Shown: one piece after another, positions 10,345 to 21,712 of the stretch | How the letters are laid out: each line of letters starts with the position of its first letter | How positions within the stretch are numbered: position 1 is the first letter of the stretch | Assembly (NCBI GenBank): GCA_037013495.1 | Contig: CM072801.1 | Coordinates: 16,111,501-16,175,500 of the forward strand | Length of the DNA stretch: 64,000 nucleotides | Direction: 5' to 3' | From: Hippophae tibetana | Taxonomy: Eukaryota; Streptophyta; Magnoliopsida; Rosales; Elaeagnaceae | The notes under the pieces: model-generated | What the model was told of the DNA's origin: nothing | What the model saw: only the letters and a program-made list of their open reading frames with translations | Databases searched by the model: none | Translations under genes and position numbers: made by a program

Positions 10345-12321
10345 TGATGAGCGAAAACCGACATCGTCGATTCTTGCCAATACTTTGGTTTTAATATTTA
10401 TAAAACTCTCGCAAGTGCACGAATCATTTCGAAGAAAATGATAAGTATACTCCCAAGGTCGATCTAAGGAAGGAATGTATGTGGTTTTTAATTTATTATT
10501 CAAACTTTTAAAAACGAAATTAAATCCTAAACATCCTGTCACGATAGTTTGGTTTTTGTGTTCCTAATCTAATAACATAAAATAAACATATATACAGATT
10601 AATTAAATATAATCTAATAACATAAAAATAAACATAGATACAAATTCAATAAATAATTATCTAAAAATAAACATATATACAGATTCAATAAATATTCATG
10701 CAAATTTTTATCATTTATATTAGCGGAGAATTTATGGATATAATAACTAAATTAATTATGCTTGCTCATATTATCTAGGTTATTAAAGATATAAATTGAT
10801 ATTTTATTGATTCTCTCTTTTTTATATAAATACCACATTTGGTGGGGTTAGATATTCTTTGTTAACTAAACAAATCAATTAACACCTATGGGTGGGGTTG
10901 ATAACTAATATGCTTAATTAAATTAATTCCTTTTTCTAAGAGATTGAAAATGAACCATTTAAATGCCACCTTTGGTGGGGTTAGACAGTTTAAACTTTAT
11001 TCAAGGTGTCCAAATTAAACTTAAGAATTTAATTATCCGAGTACTAACTTTCAAGTTTTAAAACCACTATTTAAAACATGTTGTCAATACATTTTCACAT
11101 AATAATTCTTATAAAAACTTTTGAAATAGAGTTTCACTCTAACTACTGGGCGATTGTACCAACAAATAAAAGAGCACTACTCTAAATTAGACCGGATAAC
11201 TAAACCTTAAAATCTAATTTTCAGGTTTAAGTTTGTAATGAAAAATAATATATTTCTCTCTAACATTATTAATATAAAATCTTGAATAAAAACAAAATCA
11301 ATTCATTTTAAAGATTTTTACCTATTTAATATTTCGCAAGCATAACAACGTCGTTATTACATCATGTTTACTAAACAGCCAGCATAGTTAAATTTAACCA
11401 CAGACAAATTAAATATAACATGTAAGAATAAAGCATAAAAATAACTGTAAAGAAAATAAAATCCTTACAGAACTTCGACGCTATTCCCGTAGCTGGAAAA
11501 CCTCCAAGCGGAATTTGCACTCCCATTTATTGAATCAAAAATCTAAACTATTACAAAAACATTACAAGTTCCTCTCAAAAAGAGAAGAACTCTACAACTA
11601 AGAGAATTGAACTAAAAACTAAGAGAAAAACTAAGAAAAGCTTAGAAACTAAGAGAAAAACTAAGAAAAACTTAAAAACTAAGAAATGAGAGAAAGAAAG
11701 AAGAGAGAAATGTGTTTTGAAGGTGTGTTTTGAAGTGAAGGGAATGGGGGTATTTATAGGTGAGGATGGAGAGAAAAAATGAGTAAAAAAATGTTAAAAA
11801 AATATTAAAAAATGTAAAAACGCGTATAGGAATTGCTGATGTCATTAATGACGTCAGCATGACGTCACGGGGGCGGCTGCACGTGAAAAATGGGGCGAAA
11901 ACGCGTTGGGCGCGCGGAGGGGCTGCTGCTGGGCGCTGCGCGCGCGCGCGGGGGGCTGTCGCTGCGCGCAGCTCGGCGCGCGTGAACAGTGCCCGCGCGC
12001 TGGGGCGCTGGGCTGTGGCGCGCGATTTCCGTCTTTTTGATATTTTTGACTTTTTCGACCCATTTTGTCCAATTTTTCCATGTTTGTTGACCTTTTCCCA
12101 CTTATTTATTAATATATTTGTGATGTATTGCTTCAAGTATTCCTCTTTTAGTCTTTAAATTGCGTTTTTAAGCCAAAATACCTGAAAAACAATAAGAATA
12201 CCCGTGATTCCGAAAAAACAAATTTATATAAATATATGATAAAACATATAAATATATATATTTTTAATCAATTAATGTACATAAAATCATGGTTATTTTA
12301 GTGCTTTTTGAGCACTTATCA
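10345..12321 (-). repeat. 5' LTR of Athila-like element (1977 bp)
   Basis: Terminal TGAT/ATCA ends, adjacent PBS and a matching partner at 1-817 define it. In - strand order it has an AT-rich U3 start, a GC-rich island (about 11870-12025), a TGACGTCA cluster with G-box, a TATA box, and then more than 1.3 kb of likely transcribed R-U5 sequence. The R-U5 part contains three CCACC...GGTGG-type palindromes. Frames of 60-150 codons predicted in the GC-rich and U5 parts are not convincing genes. Confidence 0.93.
11751..11885 (-). promoter_or_regulatory. LTR promoter: TATA box with bZIP-type TGACGTCA cluster and G-box
   Basis: Reading the - strand, CACGTG (11885-11880) is followed by TGACGTCA (11867-11860), a second TGACGTCA (11856-11849), the variant TGACATCA (11844-11837), and a TATA box CCTATAAATA (11760-11751) about 80 bp further on. 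TGACGTCA and CACGTG are known core sites for plant bZIP factors. I infer that this is the U3 promoter. The same layout recurs in the LTRs at 34390-34515 and 61129-61240. Confidence 0.75.
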
Positions 12322-14789
12322 TGTAGTTCATGGACTAGATGTGGTATAGCTTGTGAGCTATGGCTCTTTCTTAAGATCTATGGCCAACTCTAGGGCAATA
12401 GAAAACATGATGTGTCATTCTTGGTGTTAGCTATGGGCTGGACCACATGGTGAACATATTAATATTTTGTAGACAAATCGGTGTCTGGCCCTAAAAGCAT
12501 AAAGCTCATATATTAGGATACCTCTTATTCACTACCTTGGCAAAGATGTATACCATAGCTTGATACTGAGGTTTTTATTGGATTTAGTTTTGTGTGTGGT
12601 AGTAAGGGAGTTGGAGCGTGGGTCTCATAGGCTAGAATGTTTTTTTACGATAGTTTTACCCTAGACTACGTAACTATGATTAAGGTGCGTTCTAGTTGTA
12701 ACTTAAGAAGTTAAACTTTTGTTAATATTTTGATGGCTTGGGCCTTAAGGTGTAGTACTCACTTGTGATGCACTAAGGGCTTTAAAAAATTTAAGTCTAG
12801 GCAGCTCTGGCCCGCTTATAAGGTTATTTCTTATTCACTTCCTTTCTTAAGGGTACATTTTCGATGGGATATTGAAGGCTACTCAGTATTAGAGTGGTAG
12901 AGCTCTCGAGCCATAGTCCCATTTCAAGGTCTAAGGTCGATTAAGAGGTGATTAGAACAAGTTAAGATATTCTCTACATACGCTTTATCCCAAACAACAT
13001 AACCTATGATTAGGATGCATCCTCATAATCACTTAATGCACTTAGCTTTTATAGTTCATTTGGTGCTCTGGGCTCTAAGGCATGGTACTCACTTGTATGG
13101 TTGCTTATTATTCAATGCCTTGGTAGGGGTATATTCCCTAGCTAGGTATAGAGCATTGAGGGCTTCAAACCTTTTTAGGCCCAGGAAGTACAAGCCTTCT
13201 CTTCGTTTGATGGTGGACTTTCTATCCTATTGAACCCTTTAAGTGTAGATCTTTGATTTGTAGAGAGGTGTATGTATCCTAAGTGCTCCTTTTATTAATT
13301 ATAATAAATTTGAATTACAAAGTAATTGAAACTGTCACAGGAACATAAATTGAAATATAGCCAACTAAAGCTATTTATTTTACGAAGTTTGCAACAACGG
13401 AAATTGTTGCAAAACTAGTAAGGTAAGCACTTTCTAGTCATGTCTATTAATAATACTTCTTGATGTGTTGCACATTCCATATGTTTGGGACCTCAGATCC
13501 ACCTAAGTTTTCTTGGTGGTAGGCGCCTAAGGACATACTTTATGTTGTAAGGACCTTCCTAGTTGGGGACGAGGGTCTCTTCCATTTTCTTTACAATAGA
13601 TTACATTGTTCATCTAAGTATGAAGTCACCTTGTTGGAACTACTATGGGTTGGCTGAATGATTGTAGTGGCTTTCCATTCTTTGTTGGTAGGCAACCAAC
13701 CTTATCTCACTCTATTACCTTTTTTCTTCAAGGAGATCTAAATTCAGGGCTAAGCCTTCATTATTATCCCCTAGGTTCTCAACACTTATTTTGTAACTTG
13801 GAATTTCAATTTCAATTGGGATTATAACTTTAGTATCGTAAGTAAGGGAGAAATGTGTTTCTTCTATAATTATTCTGATTATGGTCTTATAGGCCCACAA
13901 CATTTATGGCATCTTCTCAACCTATGCTTTCTTGTATTTTCAAGCTTTCTTTTCAAGTTTAACTTAATCACTTTTTTTGCAACCTTCACTTGGTCATAGG
14001 CCTATGGGTGCTCAATTATAGAGAATGTATGTTAGATGTGATATTGTTCATATAACTTCTTTAGTTTTCATCCTGTGAATTGGATCTCATTATTAGAGAC
14101 TAAAGTGTGGGAAATTCCAAATCTATAGATTATATTATGTTAGATGAAATCGGTGAAACCATCTTCAAAAATATAAAGAAGTACACCACCTTTCACCCAT
14201 ATGGTGTAGTATTTTATAGCAAGAATTGCATACTTAATTCCCTTGGTCGCAAGCAGTAGGCTAACTAGGTCTAACCTTTACTGTGGAAATGGCCAAGGAC
14301 TTTGTAAACATGTTAATTATTCGGTAGGTTGTTTGGGACCAGGTGAGTGTCTCTGACATTTGTCACATTTTCTGACCCGACTGATTGCTTCTTTAAGCAT
14401 TATGGGCCAATAATACCCTTACCTAGCTACTTTATGGGCTAGGCTTCTTGCACCTAAATGGTTACGACATACCCCTTCAGGTATATCAACAAGGACATAG
14501 TTTGCCTCATATGGCTTCAAGCACCTCAAGTAGGGGCTATGAAACCCACGAAGGTATAGTACATTATGGATTATAAGAAAAAGAGTAACTATGATATAAA
14601 ATTTTCTTGCTTGTTTCCTATTTGTTGACAAGGTTCCACTTATGAGAAAACTTTTAATTGGATCTATCCAATTGGGATTTAACCTAACTTGAAGCATTTT
14701 AATATCTTGGGCATTAATGCTAGGATAATAGAAGAGGTAAATGGGGATCATTCGGTCCAGATCTTCATCTATGGTAGAAGCTAAATGGG
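12322..14789 (-). pseudogene. Tat-like Ty3/gypsy relict: integrase and 3' region
   Basis: Decayed integrase is recognisable on the - strand. Around 14790-14430 it reads DPIKSFLISGTLSTNRKQARK, LYLRGFHSPYLRCLKPYEANYVL and HEGVC-like IPEGVCRNHLGARSLAHK, which is the zinc-binding region of Tat-lineage elements. Around 13903-13715 it reads LWAYKTIIRIIIEETHFSLTYDTKVIIPIEIEIPS and NLDLLEEKR, the integrase core end. Frameshifts and stops are frequent in between. From 13700 down to 12322 no protein is visible and a degenerate tandem repeat of about 300-330 bp occurs. The Athila-like element at 14795-21707 cuts this relict, which resumes at 21713. Confidence 0.8.
12340..13260. repeat. degenerate tandem repeat of about 300-330 bp in Tat 3' region
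   Basis: Anchors recur at similar spacing: GTACTCACTTGT at 12755 and 13085 (330 bp); AACTATGATTAAGGTGCG at 12672 and its variant at 13001; and CTTATTCAC followed by CTACCTTGG-like text at 12523, 12830 and about 13106. Two copies are clear and a third is weaker. Tat-group elements commonly carry tandem repeats 3' of pol, which fits the location. Confidence 0.55.
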
Positions 14790-14794
14790 AGAGG

Positions 14795-16345
14795 TGATGA
14801 GCGAAAACAGGCATCGCCGATCTACCCAATACTTTGGTTTTATATTTATAAAACTCTCGCAAGTGTATGAATAATTTCGTAGAAAATGATAAGTATACTC
14901 CAAAGGTCGATTTAAGGAAGGAATATATGTGGTTTTTAATTTATTATTCAAACTTTTAAAAATGAAATTAAATCCTAAACATCCTGTCACGATAGTTTGG
15001 TTTTTGTGTTTCTAATCTAATAACATAAAAATAAACATAGATAAAGATTCAATAAACATTTATGCAAATTTTATCATTTCTCATAGTAGAGTATTTATGG
15101 ATATAATAACTAAGTTAATTATGCTTGCTCATATTATTTAGGTTATTAAAGATATAAATTAATATTTATTGATTCTCTATTTTTTATATGAATACCAACT
15201 TTGGTGGGGCTAGATATTCTTTGTTAACTAAACAAATCAATTAACACCTATGGGTGAGGTTGATAACTAATTTGGTTAATTAAATTAATTCATTTTTCTA
15301 AGAGATTGAAAATAAACCATTTAAATGTCACCTTTGATGGGGTTAGACAGTTTAAACTTTATTCAAGGTGTCCCAATTAAACCTAAGAATTTAATTATCC
15401 GAGTACTAACTTTCAAGTTTTAAAACTACTACTGAAAACATATTTTCAATACATTTTCACATAATAATTCTTATAAAAACTTTTGAAATAGAGCTTCACT
15501 CTAACTACCGGGCGATTGTACCAACAAATAAAAGAGCACTACTCTAAATCAGACCGGATAACTAAACCTTAAAATCTAATTTTCATATTTACGTTTGTAA
15601 TGAAAAATAATATATTTCTCTCTAACATTATTAATATAAAATCTTGAATAAAAATAAAATCAATTCATTTTAGAGGTTTTTACCTATTTAATATTTCGCA
15701 AGCATAACGACGTTATTATTATATCATGTTTACAAACAACCAGTAAAGTTAAATTTAATCACAGACAAATTAAATATAACATGTAAGAATAAAACATAAA
15801 AAATAATTGTAAAGAAAATAAAATCCTTAAAGTACTTCGATCATATTCCCGTTGCTGGAAAACCTCCAAACAAAATTTGCACTCCCATTTATTGAATCGA
15901 AAAGCAAATAAATTACAAAAACATAACTAGTTCTTCTCAAAAAGAGAATAACTCTAAAACTAAGAGAAACTAACTAAGAAAAGCTAAAAACTAAGAAAAG
16001 CTTAAAAACTAAGAAATAAGAGAAAGAAAGAGAAGATAAGATGTGTTTTGAGGTGTGTTTAGTTATGAAGAGAATAGGGGTATTTATAGGTGAGTATGAG
16101 AAGAAAAAGTGGGTGAAAAAATGATAAAAAATGGTGGAAACGTAGAGTAGTGAATGATGATGTCATTTGATGACGTTAGCTTCTATTTACGTTTTTAAGC
16201 AAAAATACCTGAAAAACAATAAAAATACCTATGATTCCGAAAAGACAAATATATATAAATATATGATAAAATCATATATATATATATTTAATCAATTAAT
16301 GTGCATAAAATCATGGTAATTTTAGTGCTTTTTGAGCACTCATCA
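14795..16345 (-). repeat. 3' LTR of the deleted Athila-like element
   Basis: It starts TGATGAGCG and ends CTCATCA, and aligns throughout with the LTR at 10345-12321. The GC-rich island and most of the TGACGTCA cluster are missing; only TGATGTCA and a TGACGTTA variant remain near 16160-16185. The polypurine tract follows at 16346. Confidence 0.9.
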
Positions 16346-18330
16346 TAACCCCCAACCAGCTTCTTGCTAGTCCCTTAGCAAGAGAAGCGATAAAAACTAA
16401 ACATTAAACTATCCTAAATCACTTCCGTGGATTGATACGGTTGAATTTAGCCAATGTAACAAGCCTTTAAACCCCTAGGTTGCCCTAGTGGACGAGTTTG
16501 AGTCTCATGAGGGTTTTCAGTAATGATACCCACAAACATTGAACTAAATGTAAAAATTAAAAGAAATAATAAAAAAAATTAACTCAAAAACTAAAATTAC
16601 AATAAAATCAAAAATTAACTTTTAAGAATAAAAGAAAACAACATATCACAAAAATGTTTCATACTTTTTAATCTCCTTTAAGATCATAATTAAAATCTCA
16701 AGCATAAGTTATTTTAATCTCTTTAAACAATCATGATTTATTATAATAATTAGTCGAAAATCATTTTCATATTTCATATAAAAATGTATCAATTTAATTT
16801 TACCCAATTTTAGTGTCAAGAATCTGAATTCGCTTCGACTCTATTCCTCACTTGTCAATACTCTCAAAACATAGAATCTTATGGGTTCAAACACTCATTC
16901 TAATTTATATGCGAAAGAGTTGATGTATAGAAATGAACTAATATGTTCGCATATGTATAAAGAATAAAGGCTCAAAGTGTTATTTTGACGTTGATCTCAT
17001 GGAAGGAATCAAATGTATAAATTATAAAGATATCATATATAAGAATTATTTCCATGCATAAATCAAACTCATTAAGGAAGAATTTCAAGATATGTGTCTT
17101 TTACAAATGAAGAAAGTGAAATGACTTTTTAGGGAATTACTTCCTATATCTTTCTTTTGTAATTAGCTTTTACTCACAACTTTGTAGACAATGTGGGTCA
17201 TAGTATGTAGATTATACTATATATTCTTTATCTTTCTATTTTTTTCTGAAGATATTTCTCAATATATATATTTTAGAGAGTTAACCCATGTACAGATTGT
17301 ACATTTTTTAGGATTTTGGTGAGTGGTTAATTTTGTGGCTTTTCTTTTATTTGATCTTGGTTTAGGTAAACCCAGATATGTCTTTTTTTTGTAGCAGTCA
17401 TGCATGAATGAGATATAAGCATATACTATCAATTTCTACTCAAATCATTTAATCTAAGCAAAAATATAAAAAAATATACGATACTCTATTAAGATGAGAA
17501 AAAATTCATACATTCAATGCTAATATTTATAGAGGTCATCTAAAAAATTGAAGAAATAAGAAATGTGTTTGGAGTAGAAAAAATATATATTTCACTCTAA
17601 ATAAAAGAAATTAGGCTCAAATTATATTTCACAAAGGTAGTCTCTACTAAAAAAATTCATAAATACTGATTTTGGGTTTAATATAATTTCCACATCTTAT
17701 CAAGAAATACAAGTTATGACAAAAACTAACTAATTAACAAAAATAATTACAAAATATTTCATGATATGTTTTGAAAAATTAATCTAAAAGTACAAAAGAC
17801 TTAACTATTTACTTAAATTTGATTCAAAGAAATGATAAAGTTTTGTGATTTTTTTTTTAAAATTAATTCTAAAATTACAAAAATTACTAAATCACACAAA
17901 ATAAAACCAAACACAATAAAAAAAAATGTGAACATAAAATAATAAAAAAATATATATATATATATTATTTATTTTTTAAAAAATATTTTTAAAATTGTTA
18001 TATATATATATATATTTAAGCATGGTAACTTTTCACCACCAACAACCTAGAACTTACATGGTCTTCAATGTAACAACTGTAAATTAAAAATAAATAGAAA
18101 AGAGAAGAAAGATTACCTATTTCCTGAGAATGTGCAAGTAGTAATGGAGAAATGCAGGTGCATTCATCATATTCATCAATAAAGTTCACACAGACAGATC
18201 GTTGTAAACCTTTAACATCTCAACAAATATTTTTAGTGTTAACAATTTTAAAATTATTCACATGTAATTAAACTAAAATAAACAATAGAAATTAAATAAA
18301 TAAAACAAATAATATTTTTTTACCTAAATT

Positions 18331-18378
18331 GATGTGTTGCCTCCCATCCAGCGCTTACTTTAACGTCTTAGCAAGACG
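18331..18378 (-). other. double stem-loop (copy 3)
   Basis: GATGTG-6 nt-CCCATC (one mismatch in the stem, 18331-18348) and CGTCTT-3 nt-AAGACG (18364-18378) lie in the same order and spacing as at 2679-2727. The bases that follow resemble the gag-1/gag-2 spacer after 8205, so this relative may descend from a gag-only form. Confidence 0.6.
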
Positions 18379-18479
18379 TAACTTGGGAATTGCATTTTAA
18401 GTAAACTCAATGTCCCCACATCATTGAGTCAATCAAACCTACAAGTAAGACAAGGTTGTGTACCTATATTGTTTCAGTC

Positions 18480-18672
18480 ATGCCCTATTGATTTTCAAAT
18501 TTTCCTGTACTTAAAACTAAAGGTATGCTTGAGGGTTTTAGATAACCCACATTTAGGTGCAAATCAAATAATTAAGGCATCAAAACACAATTGTACCTAG
18601 ATCAAACAAAGCAACTAACTCTTAGATTGTAATGAAAACTTTAAAATTTTGGAGATAGTTTCAGATTTTTTT
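18480..18672 (-). pseudogene. decayed protease remnant in the deleted element
   Basis: Nucleotide similarity to the protease-coding part at about 6180-6320 of the larger element is visible on the same strand. Matching blocks include GAGGGTTTTAGATAACCC, the AAGGCATCAAA block and TTTTGGAGATAGTTT. Many indels destroy the frame. It shows that the element once had a gag-pol region. Confidence 0.55.
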
Positions 18673-18881
18673 TTTGTTTTTTTTAAAGTATAATATTTAA
18701 GTTAAAATAACATAATCAGTATTAACAAAAGTGGTCAAAGGAAATAATGGTGGGGTAAAGGCTCCTTAAAAACCATCCTCGTACATAGAGCAACGTTCCC
18801 AAGATATACTAGTGCCACAAAAGCTTCCAAGAACAAGTCTCCTAGACAGAACTTCCTTAGATCTTTACTTTTCATTCTATT

Positions 18882-19165
18882 AAAATTAAGTTAATTAAGT
18901 TAAGTTAAGTAAAAATTTAAGTTAATTAAGTTAAGTTAAATAAAAATCTATGTTAATTAAGTTAAGTTAAATAAAAATCTAAGTTAATTAAAAATCTAAG
19001 TTAATTAAGTTAATAAAAATCTAAGTTAATTAAGTTAATGAAAATCTAAGTTAATTAAAAAGTTAAGTTAATTAAAAAGCTAAGTTAATTAAGTTAATTT
19101 AATTAAAAATCTAAGTTAATTAAGTTAGTAAAAACCTAAGTTAATTAAGTTAAATAAAAATTAAG
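18882..19165. repeat. AT-rich tandem repeat, AAGTTAATTAAGTTAA type
   Basis: About ten imperfect copies of a 20-30-bp unit built from CTAAGTTAATTAAGTTAA plus AATAAAAAT follow one another inside the leader of the deleted element. The equivalent place in the larger element (9900-10260) is AT-rich but lacks this array, so it expanded in this copy. No coding potential. Confidence 0.75.
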
Positions 19166-19964
19166 ATAAAACATAATTAAAGAAAAAAATGATAAATTAA
19201 AAAAACTTAATCAAAATAAAATAAAATTGAAAAAGGTAAAAGAAAAGAAAAGAAAAATAAAAATTGAATTTTTTTATTATTCATATTTTATTATTTTTTT
19301 ATTAAAAAAATTAAAATTAAGATTTAAAATAAATAAATTAAAAAAAATAAAATTAAAAACTAAAAATTAAATGAAAATTAAAAATTAAGTTTTTATTTTT
19401 TTTATTTTAAATTTTTTATTTTTTTTACTTCAAATTTCAAATTGCAAAATTATTTTACTATTAACGCTATAATTATTATTATTTTTAAAATTAAATTTTT
19501 TTTTATTATGAAATTTGAAATTTGATTTTTTTGTATTCATGAACGGTAAGTTTTATTTATTTATTTTTTTTACTTGAATTTTCAAATTTCAAAATTATTT
19601 TACTATTAATGATATAATTCTTTTTTATTATTTTTTTATGAAATTAGAAATTAGAAATTTTTATTTTATTATTTTTACTATTCATGGTAAGTTTTTTTTT
19701 AATCTTTTTTTTACTTGAAATTTCAGGTTTCAAAAAAAATATTTTACTATTCACGAAATAATTATTATTATTTTTTTAATTAATTGTTTTTTATTTCTTA
19801 TGAAATTTGAAATTTGATTATTTTTTATTTTTTTATATTTGTTATTTGATTATTTTTTTATTATCTATTTTTTTTGTTTTTTTAATCAAAATAAAAAAAA
19901 TCACAATTATTTATAACACAAAATGTTTTTTAAAATTTTGATAAATAATTTAAAAACGTTATTC

Positions 19965-19984
19965 GATCCCCGGTAACGGCGCCA
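19965..19984 (-). other. primer binding site of the deleted element, tRNA-Asp type
   Basis: On the - strand TGGCGCCGTTACCGGGGATC follows the 5' LTR after the same six-base AGTTTT spacer. One base differs from the expected tRNA-Asp complement. Confidence 0.88.
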
Positions 19985-19990
19985 AAAACT

Positions 19991-21707
19991 TTATTAGTGA
20001 AAACCGAAATCATCGATCCGGCCAATACTTTGGTTTTATATTTATAAAACTCTCGCAAGTGTATGAATCATTTCGTAGAAAATGATAAATATACTCTAAA
20101 GGTCGATCTAAAGAAGGAATATATGTGGTTTTTAATTTATTATTCAAACTTTTAAAAACGAAATTAAATCCTAAAGATCCTGTCACTATAGTTTGCTTTT
20201 TGTATTTCTAATCTAATAACATAAAAATAAACATAGATAAAGATTCAATAAACATTTATGCAAATTTTATCATTTCTAATAGTAGAGTATTTATGGATAT
20301 AATAACTAAGTTAAATATACTTGCTCATATTATTTAGGTTATTAAAGATATAAATTAATATTTATTGATTCTCTATTTTTTATATGAATACCACCTTTGG
20401 TGGGGTTAGATATTATTTGTTAACTAAACAAATCAATTAACACATATGGGTGGGGTTGATAACTAATTTGGTTAATTAAATTAATTTCTTTTTCTAAGAT
20501 ATTGAAAATGAACCATTTAAATGTCACATTTGGTGGGATTAGACAGTTTAAACTTTATTCAAGGTGTCCAAATTAAACCTAAGAATTTAATTATCCGAGT
20601 ACTAACTTTCAAGTTTTAAAACCACTACTGAAAACATATTGTCAATACATTTTCACATAATAATTCTTATAAAAACTTTTGAAATAGAGCTTCACTCTAA
20701 CTAACGGGCGATTGTACCAACAAATAAAAGAGAACTACTCTAAATCAGACTGGATAACTAAACCTTAAAATCTAATTTTCATATTTAAGTTTGTAATGAA
20801 AAATAATATATTTTTCTCTAACATTATTAATATAAAATCTTCAATAAAAATAAAATCAATTCATTTTAGAGATTTTTACCTATTTAATATTTCGTAAGCA
20901 TAACAACGTTATTATTATATCATGTTTATAAAAAACCAGTAAAGTTAATTTTAATGAGAGACAAATTAAATATAATATGTAAGAATAAAGCATAAAAAAT
21001 AACTGTAAAGAAAATAAAATCCTTACAATACTTCAATGCTATTCGCGTTGCTGGAAAACCTTCAAAAAAAATTTGCACTCCCATTTATTGTATCGAAGAG
21101 AAAAGAAATTACAAAAACATAACTAGTTCTTCTCAAAAAGAGAAGAACTTTAAAAACTAAGAAAAACTCAAAACAAAGAAAAGCTTAAAAACTAAGAAAT
21201 GAGAGAAAGAAAGAGAAGAGAATATGTGTTTAGTTATGAAGAGAATGAGGGTATTTATAGGTGAGGATGTGGAGAAAAAGTGGGTGAAAAAATGATAAAA
21301 AATGGTGGAAAGAGAGAGTAGTGAATAATGATGTCATTTGATGACGCGAGCATGACATGAAGGCGACTGCGTGCTGATTAGGGTGTAGATGGGCAACGGC
21401 GCGCGCGGAGTGGACCTGGGCGTGCACAGGCGCGCACGGAAAAAGGCAAGGGCGCACGCGGGATGGAGAAAGGGCGCGCTCGGGTGCGTGCAGAATGGGT
21501 GTGCTACGGCGGCTGCATGCACGATTTCCTCTTTGAGTCTTTAAGTTATTTTTTAAGCGAAAATACCTGAAAAACAATAAAAATTTCCATGATTCCCAAA
21601 GGACAAATATATATAAATATACGATAAAATCATATAAATATATATATTTTTAATCAATTAATGTGCATAAAATCATGATAATTTTAGTGCTTTTTGAGCA
21701 CTCATCA
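19991..21707 (-). repeat. 5' LTR of the deleted Athila-like element
   Basis: It aligns to the LTRs at 14795 and 10345. Its PBS-side terminus has decayed to TTATTAG on the + strand, while the outer end is CTCATCA next to the AGAGG duplication. A GC-rich island at about 21350-21520 is unrelated in detail to the islands of the other LTRs. Degenerate TGACGTCA-like sites (TGATGTCA, TGACGCGA, TGACATGA) lie near 21331-21360. Confidence 0.9.
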
Positions 21708-21712
21708 AGAGG

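Larger units (their letters stand above)
1..12321 (-). mobile_element. Athila-like Ty3/gypsy retrotransposon with two gag genes, left end outside window
   Basis: Both LTRs share the termini TGAT...ATCA. The right (5') LTR is complete at 10345-12321 and the left (3') LTR runs from before base 1 to 817. Reading the - strand, the order is 5' LTR, PBS (10338-10321), hairpin leader, gag-1, hairpin module, gag-2/protease/RT, RNase H/integrase, hairpin module, about 1.8 kb of non-coding DNA, polypurine tract and 3' LTR. The PBS matches the 3' end of plant tRNA-Asp and the protease active site is DLGA, both typical of the Athila clade. The visible part of the two LTRs differs by about one substitution, one single-base indel and one 78-bp indel, so the insertion is recent. 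The pol frame nevertheless carries a frameshift and a nonsense codon, so the copy was probably moved by proteins from a relative. The right target-site copy would be TGTAG at 12322-12326; the left one is outside the window. Confidence 0.93.
14795..21707 (-). mobile_element. internally deleted non-autonomous Athila-like element
   Basis: LTRs at 14795-16345 and 19991-21707 enclose 3.6 kb with no open reading frame. A 5-bp target duplication AGAGG is present at 14790-14794 and 21708-21712. The interior keeps the polypurine tract, the 1.8-kb 3' non-coding region and double hairpin of the element at 1-12321, a short decayed protease remnant, the leader hairpins in degraded form and a tRNA-Asp PBS (19965-19984). 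Gag, RT, RNase H and integrase are gone. It inserted into the integrase/RNase H junction of the older Tat-like relict. The LTRs differ in length (1551 and 1717 bp) because the left one lacks the GC-rich island. Confidence 0.92.

Noticed and set aside
10264..10542. Conserved frame MTGCLGFNFVFKSLNNKL at the inner end of the Athila-type LTRs as a small gene
   Set aside because: It recurs only because the LTRs are homologous, starts at GTG in several copies, and ends in different ways across the LTR/PBS border.
11672..12158. Arginine/alanine-rich frames in the GC-rich LTR islands
   Set aside because: They are artefacts of GC-rich sequence without stop codons, occur on both strands and differ completely among LTR copies.
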